DNA from: Bacillota bacterium
Lineage (GTDB): Bacteria > Bacillota > Clostridia > Oscillospirales > Ruminococcaceae
Assembly: GCA_023460535.1 (NCBI GenBank)
Contig: JAEWPV010000017.1
Coordinates: 1 to 12,579 of the forward strand
Length of the DNA: 12,579 nucleotides
Direction of reading: 5' to 3'
Numbering within the stretch: the first letter of the stretch is position 1; each line of letters begins with the position of its first letter. Shown here piece by piece: positions 1 to 7,028 of this stretch. The position numbers were made by a program, and so were the translations under genes. Under the pieces are notes generated by a model. It saw nothing but the letters and a program-made list of their open reading frames with translations. It did not search any database and was not told the DNA's origin.

Positions 1-45
1 CTGTCACGCTAGAGGTCAGGGGTTCGAGTCCCCTTCAGGTCGCCA
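1..45 (+). tRNA. tRNA-Asp (GTC), 3' part only
   Basis: The window opens inside the anticodon loop (CTGTCAC, anticodon GTC at 3-5). The T arm is at 18-34 with a 5-bp stem around TTCGAGT, then the 3' acceptor strand 35-41, discriminator G at 42 and encoded CCA at 43-45. A discriminator G fits the aspartate identity set. The 5' half lies outside the window, so the acceptor stem cannot be checked. It is the first visible member of a tightly packed tRNA operon. Confidence 0.9.
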
Positions 46-51
46 CCAAGT

Positions 52-127
<76 letters not shown>

Positions 128-132
128 GGTAT

Positions 133-208
133 GCGGGTTTAGCTCATTTGGTAGAGCGCCACCTTGCCAAGGTGGAGGTAGCGAGTTCGAACCTCGTAAC
201 CCGCTCCA
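133..208 (+). tRNA. tRNA-Gly (GCC)
   Basis: The acceptor stem pairs GCGGGTT (133-139) with AACCCGC (198-204). The anticodon stem CCACC/GGTGG holds the loop TTGCCAA with anticodon GCC at 166-168. The T loop is TTCGAAC, the discriminator is T205 and CCA is encoded at 206-208. All arms pair without mismatch. Third gene of the tRNA operon, 5 bases after tRNA-Phe. Confidence 0.97.
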
Positions 209-211
209 TTC

Positions 212-286
<75 letters not shown>

Positions 287-287
287 T

Positions 288-322
288 AAAAAACCTTCCT
301 GTGTATGCAGGAAGGTTTTTTT
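288..322. terminator. Bidirectional hairpin terminator between the tRNA operon and cdp
   Basis: A perfect 14-bp stem (288-301 with 308-321) encloses a 6-base loop TGTATG. The left arm starts with an A run and the right arm ends in a T run, so the hairpin has a U tract on either strand. It follows tRNA-Cys directly and lies 43 bases beyond the stop of the minus-strand phosphorylase, so it probably ends both transcripts. Confidence 0.9.
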
Positions 323-364
323 GTGGCTCTATGTCAATAATCGGGGGAACCTAGGAAAACGAGA

Positions 365-3331
365 TTACTTTTGTGTAAAAAACAGTTCAACCAAATGCTC
401 CTTACCGTCATTCAGAAGGGGAATAAGAGAATTGGAAAGAACAGTGCCATCGAGCTTAACTGTGCATCCATCCGCGCAACGTGCAAATCCTGCGTCTTTA
501 CGTATGTTAATTACGTAGGAGGTATCTCCGGTTTTAAGCGTATAACTTAAGTTCATCTCCTCCGGACGTAGAAGCGGATGTAACTTCAAACCATCTGCAC
601 GATACTCTATGCCAAACGCCTCCATAAGAGAGAGCAGCAGCCAGGTTGAGGTTCCACTGAGCGTAGGACCGATATTTTCTCCCGACTCGTAGTTATTGTA
701 CTGAGTGCAGAAACGCGGATTCCCGCAGGTAACAAAGGGTGCAGAGAGTGTTTTATAGGGCAGAATGACATCAATAATCCAGTAAGCGGTTTCGGTCAGA
801 CGTTTTGCCAAACAAGGGTCTTTGACGGTATTAGCTGCCTTAAGCATGGCAGTTGCCGCCATGGTGTTGGCGTGTTTGAATACTCCGCCGTTCTCTCGGT
901 CGCCCGGGAAATATAGTGCAACCGCGATACGTGGGGCGATGCGAGGATAATCCACACCGGTGCAAAGACGGTAACCATACGGCGTGCGAAGATGCTTGTC
1001 TATGGTGTCGAGCATTGTTTCAATCTGCTCATCGGTTGCGATATTGCCAAGCACCGACCAGGTAAACGAATTTAAGAAATAGGTTCCCTCTGCGCCCTCT
1101 TCAATGGCCAGCGTATCACCTTTTGCGCCAAGATAGTCAAGACCATTGCCTCGGTTAAACAGTACGCGTGCAAAATAGTCGCCCTTCCACGTATCCTTTT
1201 GCAGGCGTTGTGTCAGATCGTCACCCAGAGACGAGTAATATTTAGCCTCATTGGTTTTGCCTTTGGCAGCGGCAAGCTTAACGAGTATATCTATGGCCAC
1301 CTTAAGCAAGAATCCGTTCATAATGCTCTCGGAAAGGTTGCTTTTAAACGGTTCGCCGTACTGACCGCCCTGTTCAAGCTGTTTGTTGTACGCGTCTTCT
1401 TTTTCAATCCCATTAAGACAATCGGGGTCAACGTGCAGACAATCGTTCCAATCCGCCGCGTCGATGAGAGGAAAACCATGCTTTCCCACTGAAATTTTTG
1501 CGGAGTAGGTAATAATTGCGCCCAGTGTCTCCCACAAGGGGCGGTTTCCTCCGTCGGCAATCGCTATCTCCTGATCCAAGAAAGCAAGATCTCCCGTTAA
1601 GTCGATGTAACGCCCCACTGCCTGGAACAGCCATAAGCTGTCATCCGAGTATACACCGGGTTCTTTGCCTTTCCAATAGAAGTTGTGGTTTGCATACCCC
1701 ATTGCATATACATTCGACGCCCACTCACTGATTAACTGGCGAACAAAGTCAGGACGTCCCATTCCAACGAAATAGTACATCGAAGCAAAGATATCCTGAA
1801 TCTCTCGAAAACCAATCTCGCGGTAACCCTTTTGCGTCTGGTCAAAGGAACGGGACACAAAGGTTTGATAAAACACCTGAAATGGCAGGTTGTGATTGCA
1901 GTAACTGTCAAACAAGGGATCGTTGCTTTCTACCGATAGATAAGAAGCGTATTGATTACAGAATGTCTTAACTTCATCGAGTGAATTGCGGATTGCGTTT
2001 TCATCAGAATAGCGTTCAAGCAGGGCGGCAATCTGTGTACGTGTGGTTTGCACCACGTCATAATGATCCTCCACGACCTCCGAGATTAAACCGGTAAAGT
2101 TATCGACACTCACCGAGTCTCCTCTGTTTACGGTAAAGGGAACCCCAACAGCAAAAAAGCCGGGACCCTTACGGGTGTGACGATTTGGCAAAGCGCCGGC
2201 AAACTCAGGCTTTTTTAGAGAACCCGAACCGACGAGCTCATCAAACTTAAAGCAAAAGCTGTCCGGATATATGACCTTGCCATTTTGATGCAGTATGGTG
2301 GAATGATAGCGCACATTGCCCTTTTCCCACGGAGGGTTATAATCGTAGCTTACCGCGGCAATATTGCCGCTTTCATCATACAGAACCTCTGATTGACAGA
2401 TTACCGTGGTATAGATGATATCCTGCATCAGCGCATGAGTGGCTGGGGTGCCAAACATACCGGTATAAACTATGCGCAGATTTCTTGCTGAAACGCCCTT
2501 GTTGTGAATCTCTACAAGCTGTGCCTCAGTTGCGACGGGCAGCCCATCATATTGGGGCAGAATAAAGATTGTGCGGCGGATTACAAGCCCGCAAGCTGTC
2601 TCGTACTCAATAACCGTATGATTGGCAGAGTGAATGCAGCGAGCGGATAACACGTTGTTGTCCTCCGGGGCGCCGGAATAGAAGATAACATTGCCGTTTT
2701 CAACAAGATAGAACTGACGGTTGGCAGGGTTCCCGTTTTCCTCCGGACGGTAATCCCACCGGGTGGCGAGAACCTGTGTATCCGCATGGGAGCGGAGGCT
2801 GCCGTGCCCCAAACGGTCAACTACCGCTTTGGGTGTGCTTTGCAACGGTCTCTTATAACCCATTCGGTTGCCGATGAGCATATTTGTGTAATAGTTCGGC
2901 CCGGGTTGAGGGGACTTTAAGTCGCAGACATGCTGTCCCATTGCATCAAGCGTTCCGCCCCAGCTTAGTGATTGGTAGATGATTGCATTCATTCTTTCCT
3001 GTTCCACCTCGGAGAGGGGGAAGGGGGAGGCTGTACCGCCCGAGCCGACCAGCATAGTAGTAGAATTTTCATCGCTGTTCCAGCGTACCAATACGGAGCG
3101 CTTGCCTGTGAACGCGCGTTCAAAAGCGGCGCACAAAAATTCGTCCGCAATAAGCGCGCCAATCACCGGAGTGTAAAAGGGCAGGCCGTCTGCGCCGACG
3201 GCAATGTCAAAACAATCTCCGCGCGCAAAAACAGCAGAAATATGTTCCGAAACCGTCATTCCCAATTGCTCGCACAGTACCGTGGCGGGAGAAATGTTTA
3301 CGCCTCTTGCCTTAATGCTGGATGTTATCAT
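365..3331 (-). CDS. cdp: Cellodextrin phosphorylase (GH94 family)
   Basis: Predicted to split beta-1,4-glucan oligosaccharides with phosphate, giving alpha-glucose 1-phosphate and a chain one glucose shorter, in the cytosol. The 988 residues match the roughly 980-residue size of clostridial cellodextrin phosphorylases; cellobiose phosphorylases are near 810. Visible GH94 landmarks are an N-terminal beta-sandwich half with PGPNYY and RSHADTQVLATR (about 143-191), RSFDQTQKGYREIGFREIQD (494-513), the ADWND motif holding the general-acid aspartate (626-630), ENGGVFKHAN (813-822) with the phosphate-site histidine H820, and GTSTW (893-897). No signal peptide. ATG start with SD GAGAGGGA (3338-3345, minus) 6-7 bases upstream; TAA stop. 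It stands alone, with no sugar transporter or cellobiose phosphorylase nearby. Specificity for beta-1,4 chains is inferred from overall resemblance; a related specificity such as beta-1,3 cannot be excluded. Confidence 0.9.
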   Translation of the reverse strand: MITSSIKARGVNISPATVLCEQLGMTVSEHISAVFARGDCFDIAVGADGLPFYTPVIGALIADEFLCAAFERAFTGKRSVLVRWNSDENSTTMLVGSGGTASPFPLSEVEQERMNAIIYQSLSWGGTLDAMGQHVCDLKSPQPGPNYYTNMLIGNRMGYKRPLQSTPKAVVDRLGHGSLRSHADTQVLATRWDYRPEENGNPANRQFYLVENGNVIFYSGAPEDNNVLSARCIHSANHTVIEYETACGLVIRRTIFILPQYDGLPVATEAQLVEIHNKGVSARNLRIVYTGMFGTPATHALMQDIIYTTVICQSEVLYDESGNIAAVSYDYNPPWEKGNVRYHSTILHQNGKVIYPDSFCFKFDELVGSGSLKKPEFAGALPNRHTRKGPGFFAVGVPFTVNRGDSVSVDNFTGLISEVVEDHYDVVQTTRTQIAALLERYSDENAIRNSLDEVKTFCNQYASYLSVESNDPLFDSYCNHNLPFQVFYQTFVSRSFDQTQKGYREIGFREIQDIFASMYYFVGMGRPDFVRQLISEWASNVYAMGYANHNFYWKGKEPGVYSDDSLWLFQAVGRYIDLTGDLAFLDQEIAIADGGNRPLWETLGAIITYSAKISVGKHGFPLIDAADWNDCLHVDPDCLNGIEKEDAYNKQLEQGGQYGEPFKSNLSESIMNGFLLKVAIDILVKLAAAKGKTNEAKYYSSLGDDLTQRLQKDTWKGDYFARVLFNRGNGLDYLGAKGDTLAIEEGAEGTYFLNSFTWSVLGNIATDEQIETMLDTIDKHLRTPYGYRLCTGVDYPRIAPRIAVALYFPGDRENGGVFKHANTMAATAMLKAANTVKDPCLAKRLTETAYWIIDVILPYKTLSAPFVTCGNPRFCTQYNNYESGENIGPTLSGTSTWLLLSLMEAFGIEYRADGLKLHPLLRPEEMNLSYTLKTGDTSYVINIRKDAGFARCADGCTVKLDGTVLSNSLIPLLNDGKEHLVELFFTQK

Positions 3332-3381
3332 TGTTATTCCCTCTCTTTTGCCTGTTATTTTGCTAACAACATCATAATACG

Positions 3382-3402
3382 GGTTTATCTATATATTAAA
3401 CC
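3382..3402. promoter_or_regulatory. Inverted repeat upstream of cdp, possible operator
   Basis: GGTTTA (3382-3387) and TAAACC (3397-3402) form perfect 6-bp arms around 9 AT-rich bases. The 21-bp site lies 51 bases upstream of the cdp start, where a promoter or operator for that gene should sit. I could not find a clear -35/-10 pair for cdp. A sugar-responsive repressor site is a guess; an AT-rich region gives such repeats by chance fairly often. Confidence 0.3.
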
Positions 3403-3477
3403 TTTTTATAGAGTATGCGCAAGGGGGAAAATCGTATCTATCAGTGTTACTTTAGATAATACATAATAATACATCAA

Positions 3478-3492
3478 AATATATAATATATT
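3478..3492. promoter_or_regulatory. 15-bp AT palindrome abutting the padR -35 box, possible PadR operator
   Basis: AATATAT-A-ATATATT is a perfect palindrome with an odd centre. It ends one base before the TTGACA of the padR promoter. PadR regulators commonly bind inverted repeats overlapping their own promoter, so this is a candidate autoregulatory site. The lack of any G or C weakens it, because chance palindromes are common in such sequence. Confidence 0.3.
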
Positions 3493-3493
3493 A

Positions 3494-3523
3494 TTGACAA
3501 TAGTGTGCGACATACAGTATAAT
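3494..3523 (+). promoter_or_regulatory. Consensus sigma-A promoter for padR
   Basis: TTGACA (3494-3499) and TATAAT (3518-3523) are both perfect consensus boxes, 18 bases apart. The transcript should begin near 3530, right at the SD AGGAGGTGAT (3531-3540), so the leader is only about 14 bases. Such a strong core promoter usually needs a repressor, which fits PadR autoregulation. Confidence 0.85.
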
Positions 3524-3543
3524 GGGGGATAGGAGGTGATATC

Positions 3544-3900
3544 TTGGCAAATAAAGAATTGTACGAATCGCTTTTATTAGAGCTGCGCAGGGGCACACTG
3601 GTTATTTCTGTATTAAGCCAGCTCAAGACGCCAAAATATGGATATGTACTGGTACAACAGCTATGCGAAAAAGGGATTGCCGTTGATGCCGGGACGCTAT
3701 ACCCGCTTTTGCGCCGTTTAGAGTCACAAGGCCTGCTTACCAGCGCATGGGAGACGACCGGAGCGAAGCCACGAAAGTATTATTCTCGCAATGAATACGG
3801 CACCGAGCTGTATCACAAGCTTCGTGCGAGTTGGATAGAGATTAACAACGGTATGATTCAACTGTTTACGGAAGGGGAGAGCGACCATGACAGCAAATGA
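3544..3900 (+). CDS. PadR-family transcriptional regulator
   Basis: A 118-residue winged-helix DNA-binding protein of the short PadR type. The wing-helix core runs from about residue 18 to 90: GTLVISVLSQLKTPKYGY, then recognition-helix region GTLYPLLRRLESQGLL, then the wing with RKYY and a final dimerisation helix. Start is TTG at 3544, supported by a full anti-16S match AGGAGGTGAT 7 bases upstream of the codon when measured from AGGAGG. The stop TGA overlaps the next gene by 14 bases. PadR genes of this kind commonly precede a HAAS/DUF1700 membrane protein and repress their own operon in response to envelope stress or small molecules; the ligand here is unknown. Confidence 0.93.
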   Translation: MANKELYESLLLELRRGTLVISVLSQLKTPKYGYVLVQQLCEKGIAVDAGTLYPLLRRLESQGLLTSAWETTGAKPRKYYSRNEYGTELYHKLRASWIEINNGMIQLFTEGESDHDSK

Positions 3901-4597
3901 AATGTATTTAGACGAAATCAGTAACCGGTATATTTATGCGGTTACAAAGCGCCTGCCTCGTGCGCAGAGGGAGGATATCAAGCGGGAGCTTCGGGGCTTA
4001 ATCGATGACTTGCTTGCCGAGAAATGTCAGGGCAATGAACCGACTTCAAAGGAGATTGACGAGGTGCTTATCGGGCTTGGCTCGCCGGAAAAGCTTGCGG
4101 CGCAATATACCCAGCATCCTCAATACCTCATCGGTCCGGAATTATTCGAAACGTATCGCTACATTATGGTGCTGGTCTTAATCTGCGCAACCTTCGGTAT
4201 GACACTTGCCCACGGCATCCTGGCTTTTTTATCACCGCAGGAAAACCCGCTTGTATTGTTTGCAAATTATGTATTTTCAATCTATATGGCGGTTATAAAC
4301 GCGTTTGCATTTACAACCATAGCTTTTGTGATTTTTGATTTTATCAGTAAAAGAAACAACAATAAAACAAAGGAAATGTGGTACCCCAATATGCTTCCGC
4401 AACTTCCGGAGGCGGTGAAAGTCATCAAAAAATCAGACCCGATTGCGGCTATCGTGTTTCATGTTGTAATTATTATTCTGTTTAATGTGGCACCATGGCT
4501 TTTGGGCGCTATTTATTTCTACGATGGCGCACTGCGTATCGTTCCGACGCTAAATCTTGAATACCTGAAAACAGCGGTAATATGGTTTAATATCTGA
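3887..4597 (+). CDS. HAAS-domain membrane protein, N-terminal part, cut by an in-frame TGA
   Basis: Overlaps padR by 14 bases and has its own SD AAGGGGAG (3872-3879), so the pair is translationally linked. Residues 1-75 form the helical HAAS signalling domain typical of PadR partners (YAVTKRLPRAQREDIKREL, then IDEVLIGLGSPEKLAAQY). Hydrophobic helices follow at about 92-116, 124-153 and 186-212. A fourth begins near 226 and is broken by TGA at 4595-4597 after residue 236. The same frame then stays open for 105 more codons with two further helices, so the intact gene would encode 341 residues including the stop position. The role is presumed sensing or regulation at the membrane with PadR; the true function is unknown. 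The truncated product may be unstable or partly active. Confidence 0.8.
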   Translation: MTANEMYLDEISNRYIYAVTKRLPRAQREDIKRELRGLIDDLLAEKCQGNEPTSKEIDEVLIGLGSPEKLAAQYTQHPQYLIGPELFETYRYIMVLVLICATFGMTLAHGILAFLSPQENPLVLFANYVFSIYMAVINAFAFTTIAFVIFDFISKRNNNKTKEMWYPNMLPQLPEAVKVIKKSDPIAAIVFHVVIIILFNVAPWLLGAIYFYDGALRIVPTLNLEYLKTAVIWFNI

Positions 4598-4912
4598 TTT
4601 GCGTTAGGTATCGTGCGTGAAACGGCGCAGCTGCTGATTGGCAGATATACGATACGGCTGTCGGTTATCGTATCGCTTCTAAACGTTGCCGCACTGGCTA
4701 TCATCGTGCCTGTATTAAGAACACCGCAGATATGGAACCACAACTTTATCCGGGATATTACCGCTGCAAGCATTGGCGAGGATATTGCCGTTCTCTCCAC
4801 GTTTTGGAGCACGTTCACCGGTTGCTTCTACTTCATATTTATCTTTGCTTTTTTTGTTGATACGGTTACAATCGTTGCAAATACAATAAAGGCGCAAAAG
4901 AATTCGTTTTAA
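4598..4912 (+). pseudogene. C-terminal part of the HAAS-domain protein, beyond the in-frame stop
   Basis: This stretch continues the frame of the upstream HAAS gene without a shift: after TGA it reads FALGIVRETAQLLIGRYTIR and on to TAA at 4910-4912. It completes a fourth transmembrane helix and adds two more (about 4655-4715 and 4805-4890). A GTG at 4613 could start a 99-residue product, but only a weak AGG lies upstream. No second lesion is visible, so the break is recent, a base-call error, or recoded. I list it as a separated part of one broken gene rather than as an independent gene. Confidence 0.7.
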
Positions 4913-4966
4913 GGGCTTTTCTGCAACCCGGCTGGTTTTCTGTATAAGCGGAAGGATTTGAATTCA

Positions 4967-6058
4967 ATGGATTTTACAAAACAACAACGCACGGTATGGC
5001 AATCTCTGCGCGAGACCTCAAAGCCTGTCGTACTATATGGAATGGGCGACGGGGCAGAGAAGATACTAAAGGTCTGTACACAAAAAAACATACCGGTGAG
5101 TGATATCTTTGCAAGCGATGAATATGTTCGCGGCCATTCCTTTGCGGGCTTTCATGTCAAACGACTTTCGGAGATTCAGCAGACTTATGATGATTTTATT
5201 ATCGTCGTTTGTTTTGCGGTTCACGATGATGGAATGCTCCACAGATTATATGAACTGGATAAGCGGTATGAATTGTACGCGCCCGATGTTCCCGTCGCGG
5301 GCGCGGGGCTGTTTGACGACACCTATGTAAAAGCGCATGAGGAGGAGTTGACCGAGGCCTATGCACTTTTGGAGGATGACTGGTCGCGTCAGGTGTTTGA
5401 GCAGTTAATCGACTATAAGCTAACGGGTAGAATTGAGCTTTTAAAGGCGTGCACTACTCCGAAATCAGATGCGATACTCAAAATCATTCAACCCAAACCG
5501 AACGAGCACTATGTCGATCTGGGTGCTTACGACGGGGACACAATTCGGGAGTTGCTGGGATACACCGGCGGCGCATTTGACCACATCACCGCGCTAGAGC
5601 CGGATGAAAAAAACTTTCGTAAGCTACAGCTTAAATTAGAACAGCAGCTAACGCCCTCTGACAGAAAAAAAGTTGCTGCATACAACCTGCTCGCACATAA
5701 AAACCGTGATACACTGTATTTTGACTCGCGGGCGGGCAGAAACTCCGCTCTCTCAAGCAACACCGTGCGAAGTGTCGCAAAAGAGGCCGACTCGGTGGAC
5801 AATCTGCTTCGGGGGTGTGATACCCCCGCGACCATAATCAAATTTGATGTAGAGGGCGCAGAGTACGACGCACTGCTTGGTTGTGCACAAACCATACAAA
5901 GGGATGCGCCGCGGCTGATTGTCTCCGCATACCACCGAAACGAGGATTTGTTTGCATTGCCGCTACTTATAAAGCAAATGAATCCTGCTTACCGCATCTA
6001 TCTTCGAAAACACCCTTACATTCCCGCGTGGGATATCAATCTATATACTACTATGTAA
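4967..6058 (+). CDS. FkbM-family SAM-dependent methyltransferase with N-terminal Rossmann-like module
   Basis: 363 residues from ATG 4967, which has SD AAGGA (4952-4956) at 10 bases. A TTG at 4958 in the same frame is only 1 base from that SD and is unlikely. Residues 20-85 (VVLYGMGDGAEKIL onward) resemble a small nucleotide-binding Rossmann unit, often found in front of clostridial FkbM domains. The methyltransferase domain follows: SAM-binding YVDLGAYDGD (182-191), acidic ALEPDEKNF (209-217) and the FkbM signature IKFDVEGAEYDALLG (291-305). FkbM enzymes methylate hydroxyl groups of sugars or secondary metabolites; the substrate here is unknown. No signal peptide or membrane helix. It lies 54 bases after the HAAS gene, with no clear promoter of its own, so read-through from padR is possible. 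Confidence 0.88.
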   Translation: MDFTKQQRTVWQSLRETSKPVVLYGMGDGAEKILKVCTQKNIPVSDIFASDEYVRGHSFAGFHVKRLSEIQQTYDDFIIVVCFAVHDDGMLHRLYELDKRYELYAPDVPVAGAGLFDDTYVKAHEEELTEAYALLEDDWSRQVFEQLIDYKLTGRIELLKACTTPKSDAILKIIQPKPNEHYVDLGAYDGDTIRELLGYTGGAFDHITALEPDEKNFRKLQLKLEQQLTPSDRKKVAAYNLLAHKNRDTLYFDSRAGRNSALSSNTVRSVAKEADSVDNLLRGCDTPATIIKFDVEGAEYDALLGCAQTIQRDAPRLIVSAYHRNEDLFALPLLIKQMNPAYRIYLRKHPYIPAWDINLYTTM

Positions 6059-6103
6059 AATAAATACGGTGTCTGCCTTGAAATGCAAACACCGTTATTT
6101 ATT
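6059..6103. terminator. Bidirectional hairpin terminator between the methyltransferase and hydrolase genes
   Basis: AATAAATACGGTGT (6059-6072) pairs with ACACCGTTATTTATT (6089-6103) with one bulged T. The lower stem is all A/T, so each arm doubles as a U-rich tract on its strand. It starts right after the TAA of the methyltransferase and overlaps the last codons and stop of the minus-strand hydrolase. It probably ends both convergent transcripts. Confidence 0.75.
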
Positions 6104-7028
6104 TGATAGATGCCATAAAATCATGTACTTGCTTTTTGTATTCGTCCTTGTCAGTTGCATACACATCCGGGTGGGCGGCAGTATTGTGAATGTACAGACG
6201 GTCAAGCGGGTTATTTCTTGCTTCATACATCCGTTGTGCACAGGTATAGGGAATGATTCGGTCTCCTTTGGAATGGATAAACAGGGTAGGGATATCATGC
6301 CCCTTGCTGCAAACCGTGTGAAACGGTGCGACGGTATCTGGATCAAACCCCAAGAACAAGCGAACCATTAAACGAACAATAGAGTAAACAGGGCTAGCAA
6401 AAACCCCCAACCGTCGAAGTTGATACAGGATAAAGCCTTTTAGGTGATCAAAAGGGCAATCTGCAACGATTAATTGAATGCCGCTCTCCAGCTCTGGGAC
6501 ACTAAGTGCGGTGGCTGCGCCCATCGAATGACCCATTAAACCCAATTCTGCGTCTGCCCCAAACCGCCTGCGAAGATAACTAAGCCATGCGGCAACATCA
6601 GCCTTTTCATCGTGACCATAGGTGCTATAACGCCCGCCACTCAACCCGTGTGCGCGTTGGTCTATGGCAAGCAGATTATACCCTAATGCAGAAAACAACG
6701 GCGCGTACTGTAGTCCAATGATATGGTTTGCGCGGATACCGTGAACCAGAATTACCGTTTTGCTTGAGCCTGGAAAAAGACTTGCATAGTAACCGATAAG
6801 CGGTGTACCGTTCGCACCGGTAATTCCTATCCGTTCAATCGCAGCTTCGGGGATATCCGCAGTAAAAAGAGATCCCTTTTGGGAGAGGATGTTTAGTGAA
6901 TCTTCGTAGCTTTGGTTCTTTGTAAAGAACAAAAGCTTTACACATACGGCAGCCGATATCAGCAGGAACAGAACGATAACCGCAGCAACCGAAACAAAAG
7001 CAATTGTCAAGATAGTTATCCATGTCAT
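6099..7028 (-). CDS. Membrane-anchored alpha/beta hydrolase
   Basis: 309 residues. An N-terminal hydrophobic helix (about 4-34) anchors it in the membrane, with the catalytic domain probably outside the cell. The fold shows the oxyanion strand VILVHGIRA (92-100), nucleophile elbow GHSMG with S168, acid D256 in KGDRIIP and histidine H286 in AAHPDVY: a complete catalytic triad. It resembles the YqkD/YfhR-like hydrolases (serine aminopeptidase S33 / BAAT-like), whose natural substrates are mostly unknown. ATG 7028 overlaps the rarA stop in an ATGA junction and has SD GGAGGA (7037-7042) at 8 bases, so it is translated from the rarA mRNA by coupling. Esterase or peptidase activity is inferred only from the triad. 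Confidence 0.88.
   Translation of the reverse strand: MTWITILTIAFVSVAAVIVLFLLISAAVCVKLLFFTKNQSYEDSLNILSQKGSLFTADIPEAAIERIGITGANGTPLIGYYASLFPGSSKTVILVHGIRANHIIGLQYAPLFSALGYNLLAIDQRAHGLSGGRYSTYGHDEKADVAAWLSYLRRRFGADAELGLMGHSMGAATALSVPELESGIQLIVADCPFDHLKGFILYQLRRLGVFASPVYSIVRLMVRLFLGFDPDTVAPFHTVCSKGHDIPTLFIHSKGDRIIPYTCAQRMYEARNNPLDRLYIHNTAAHPDVYATDKDEYKKQVHDFMASIK

Noticed and set aside
2972..3466. Plus-strand open frame of 164 codons opposite the cdp start
   Set aside because: It is antisense to a well-supported gene, has no known motif or SD, and its composition follows the phosphorylase frame.
4595..4640. Selenocysteine insertion at the in-frame TGA
   Set aside because: No convincing stem-loop of the bacterial SECIS type follows within 40 bases, and the position lies in a hydrophobic helix with no redox motif.
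3887..4912. A genetic code in which TGA is read as an amino acid
   Set aside because: padR ends at TGA 3898-3900 and rarA ends at TGA 7027-7025, both at the expected protein ends.
4920..4948. Promoter for the FkbM gene with TATAAG at 4943-4948
   Set aside because: The -35 is poor and the start point would fall inside the ribosome binding site, so co-transcription from padR is at least as likely.
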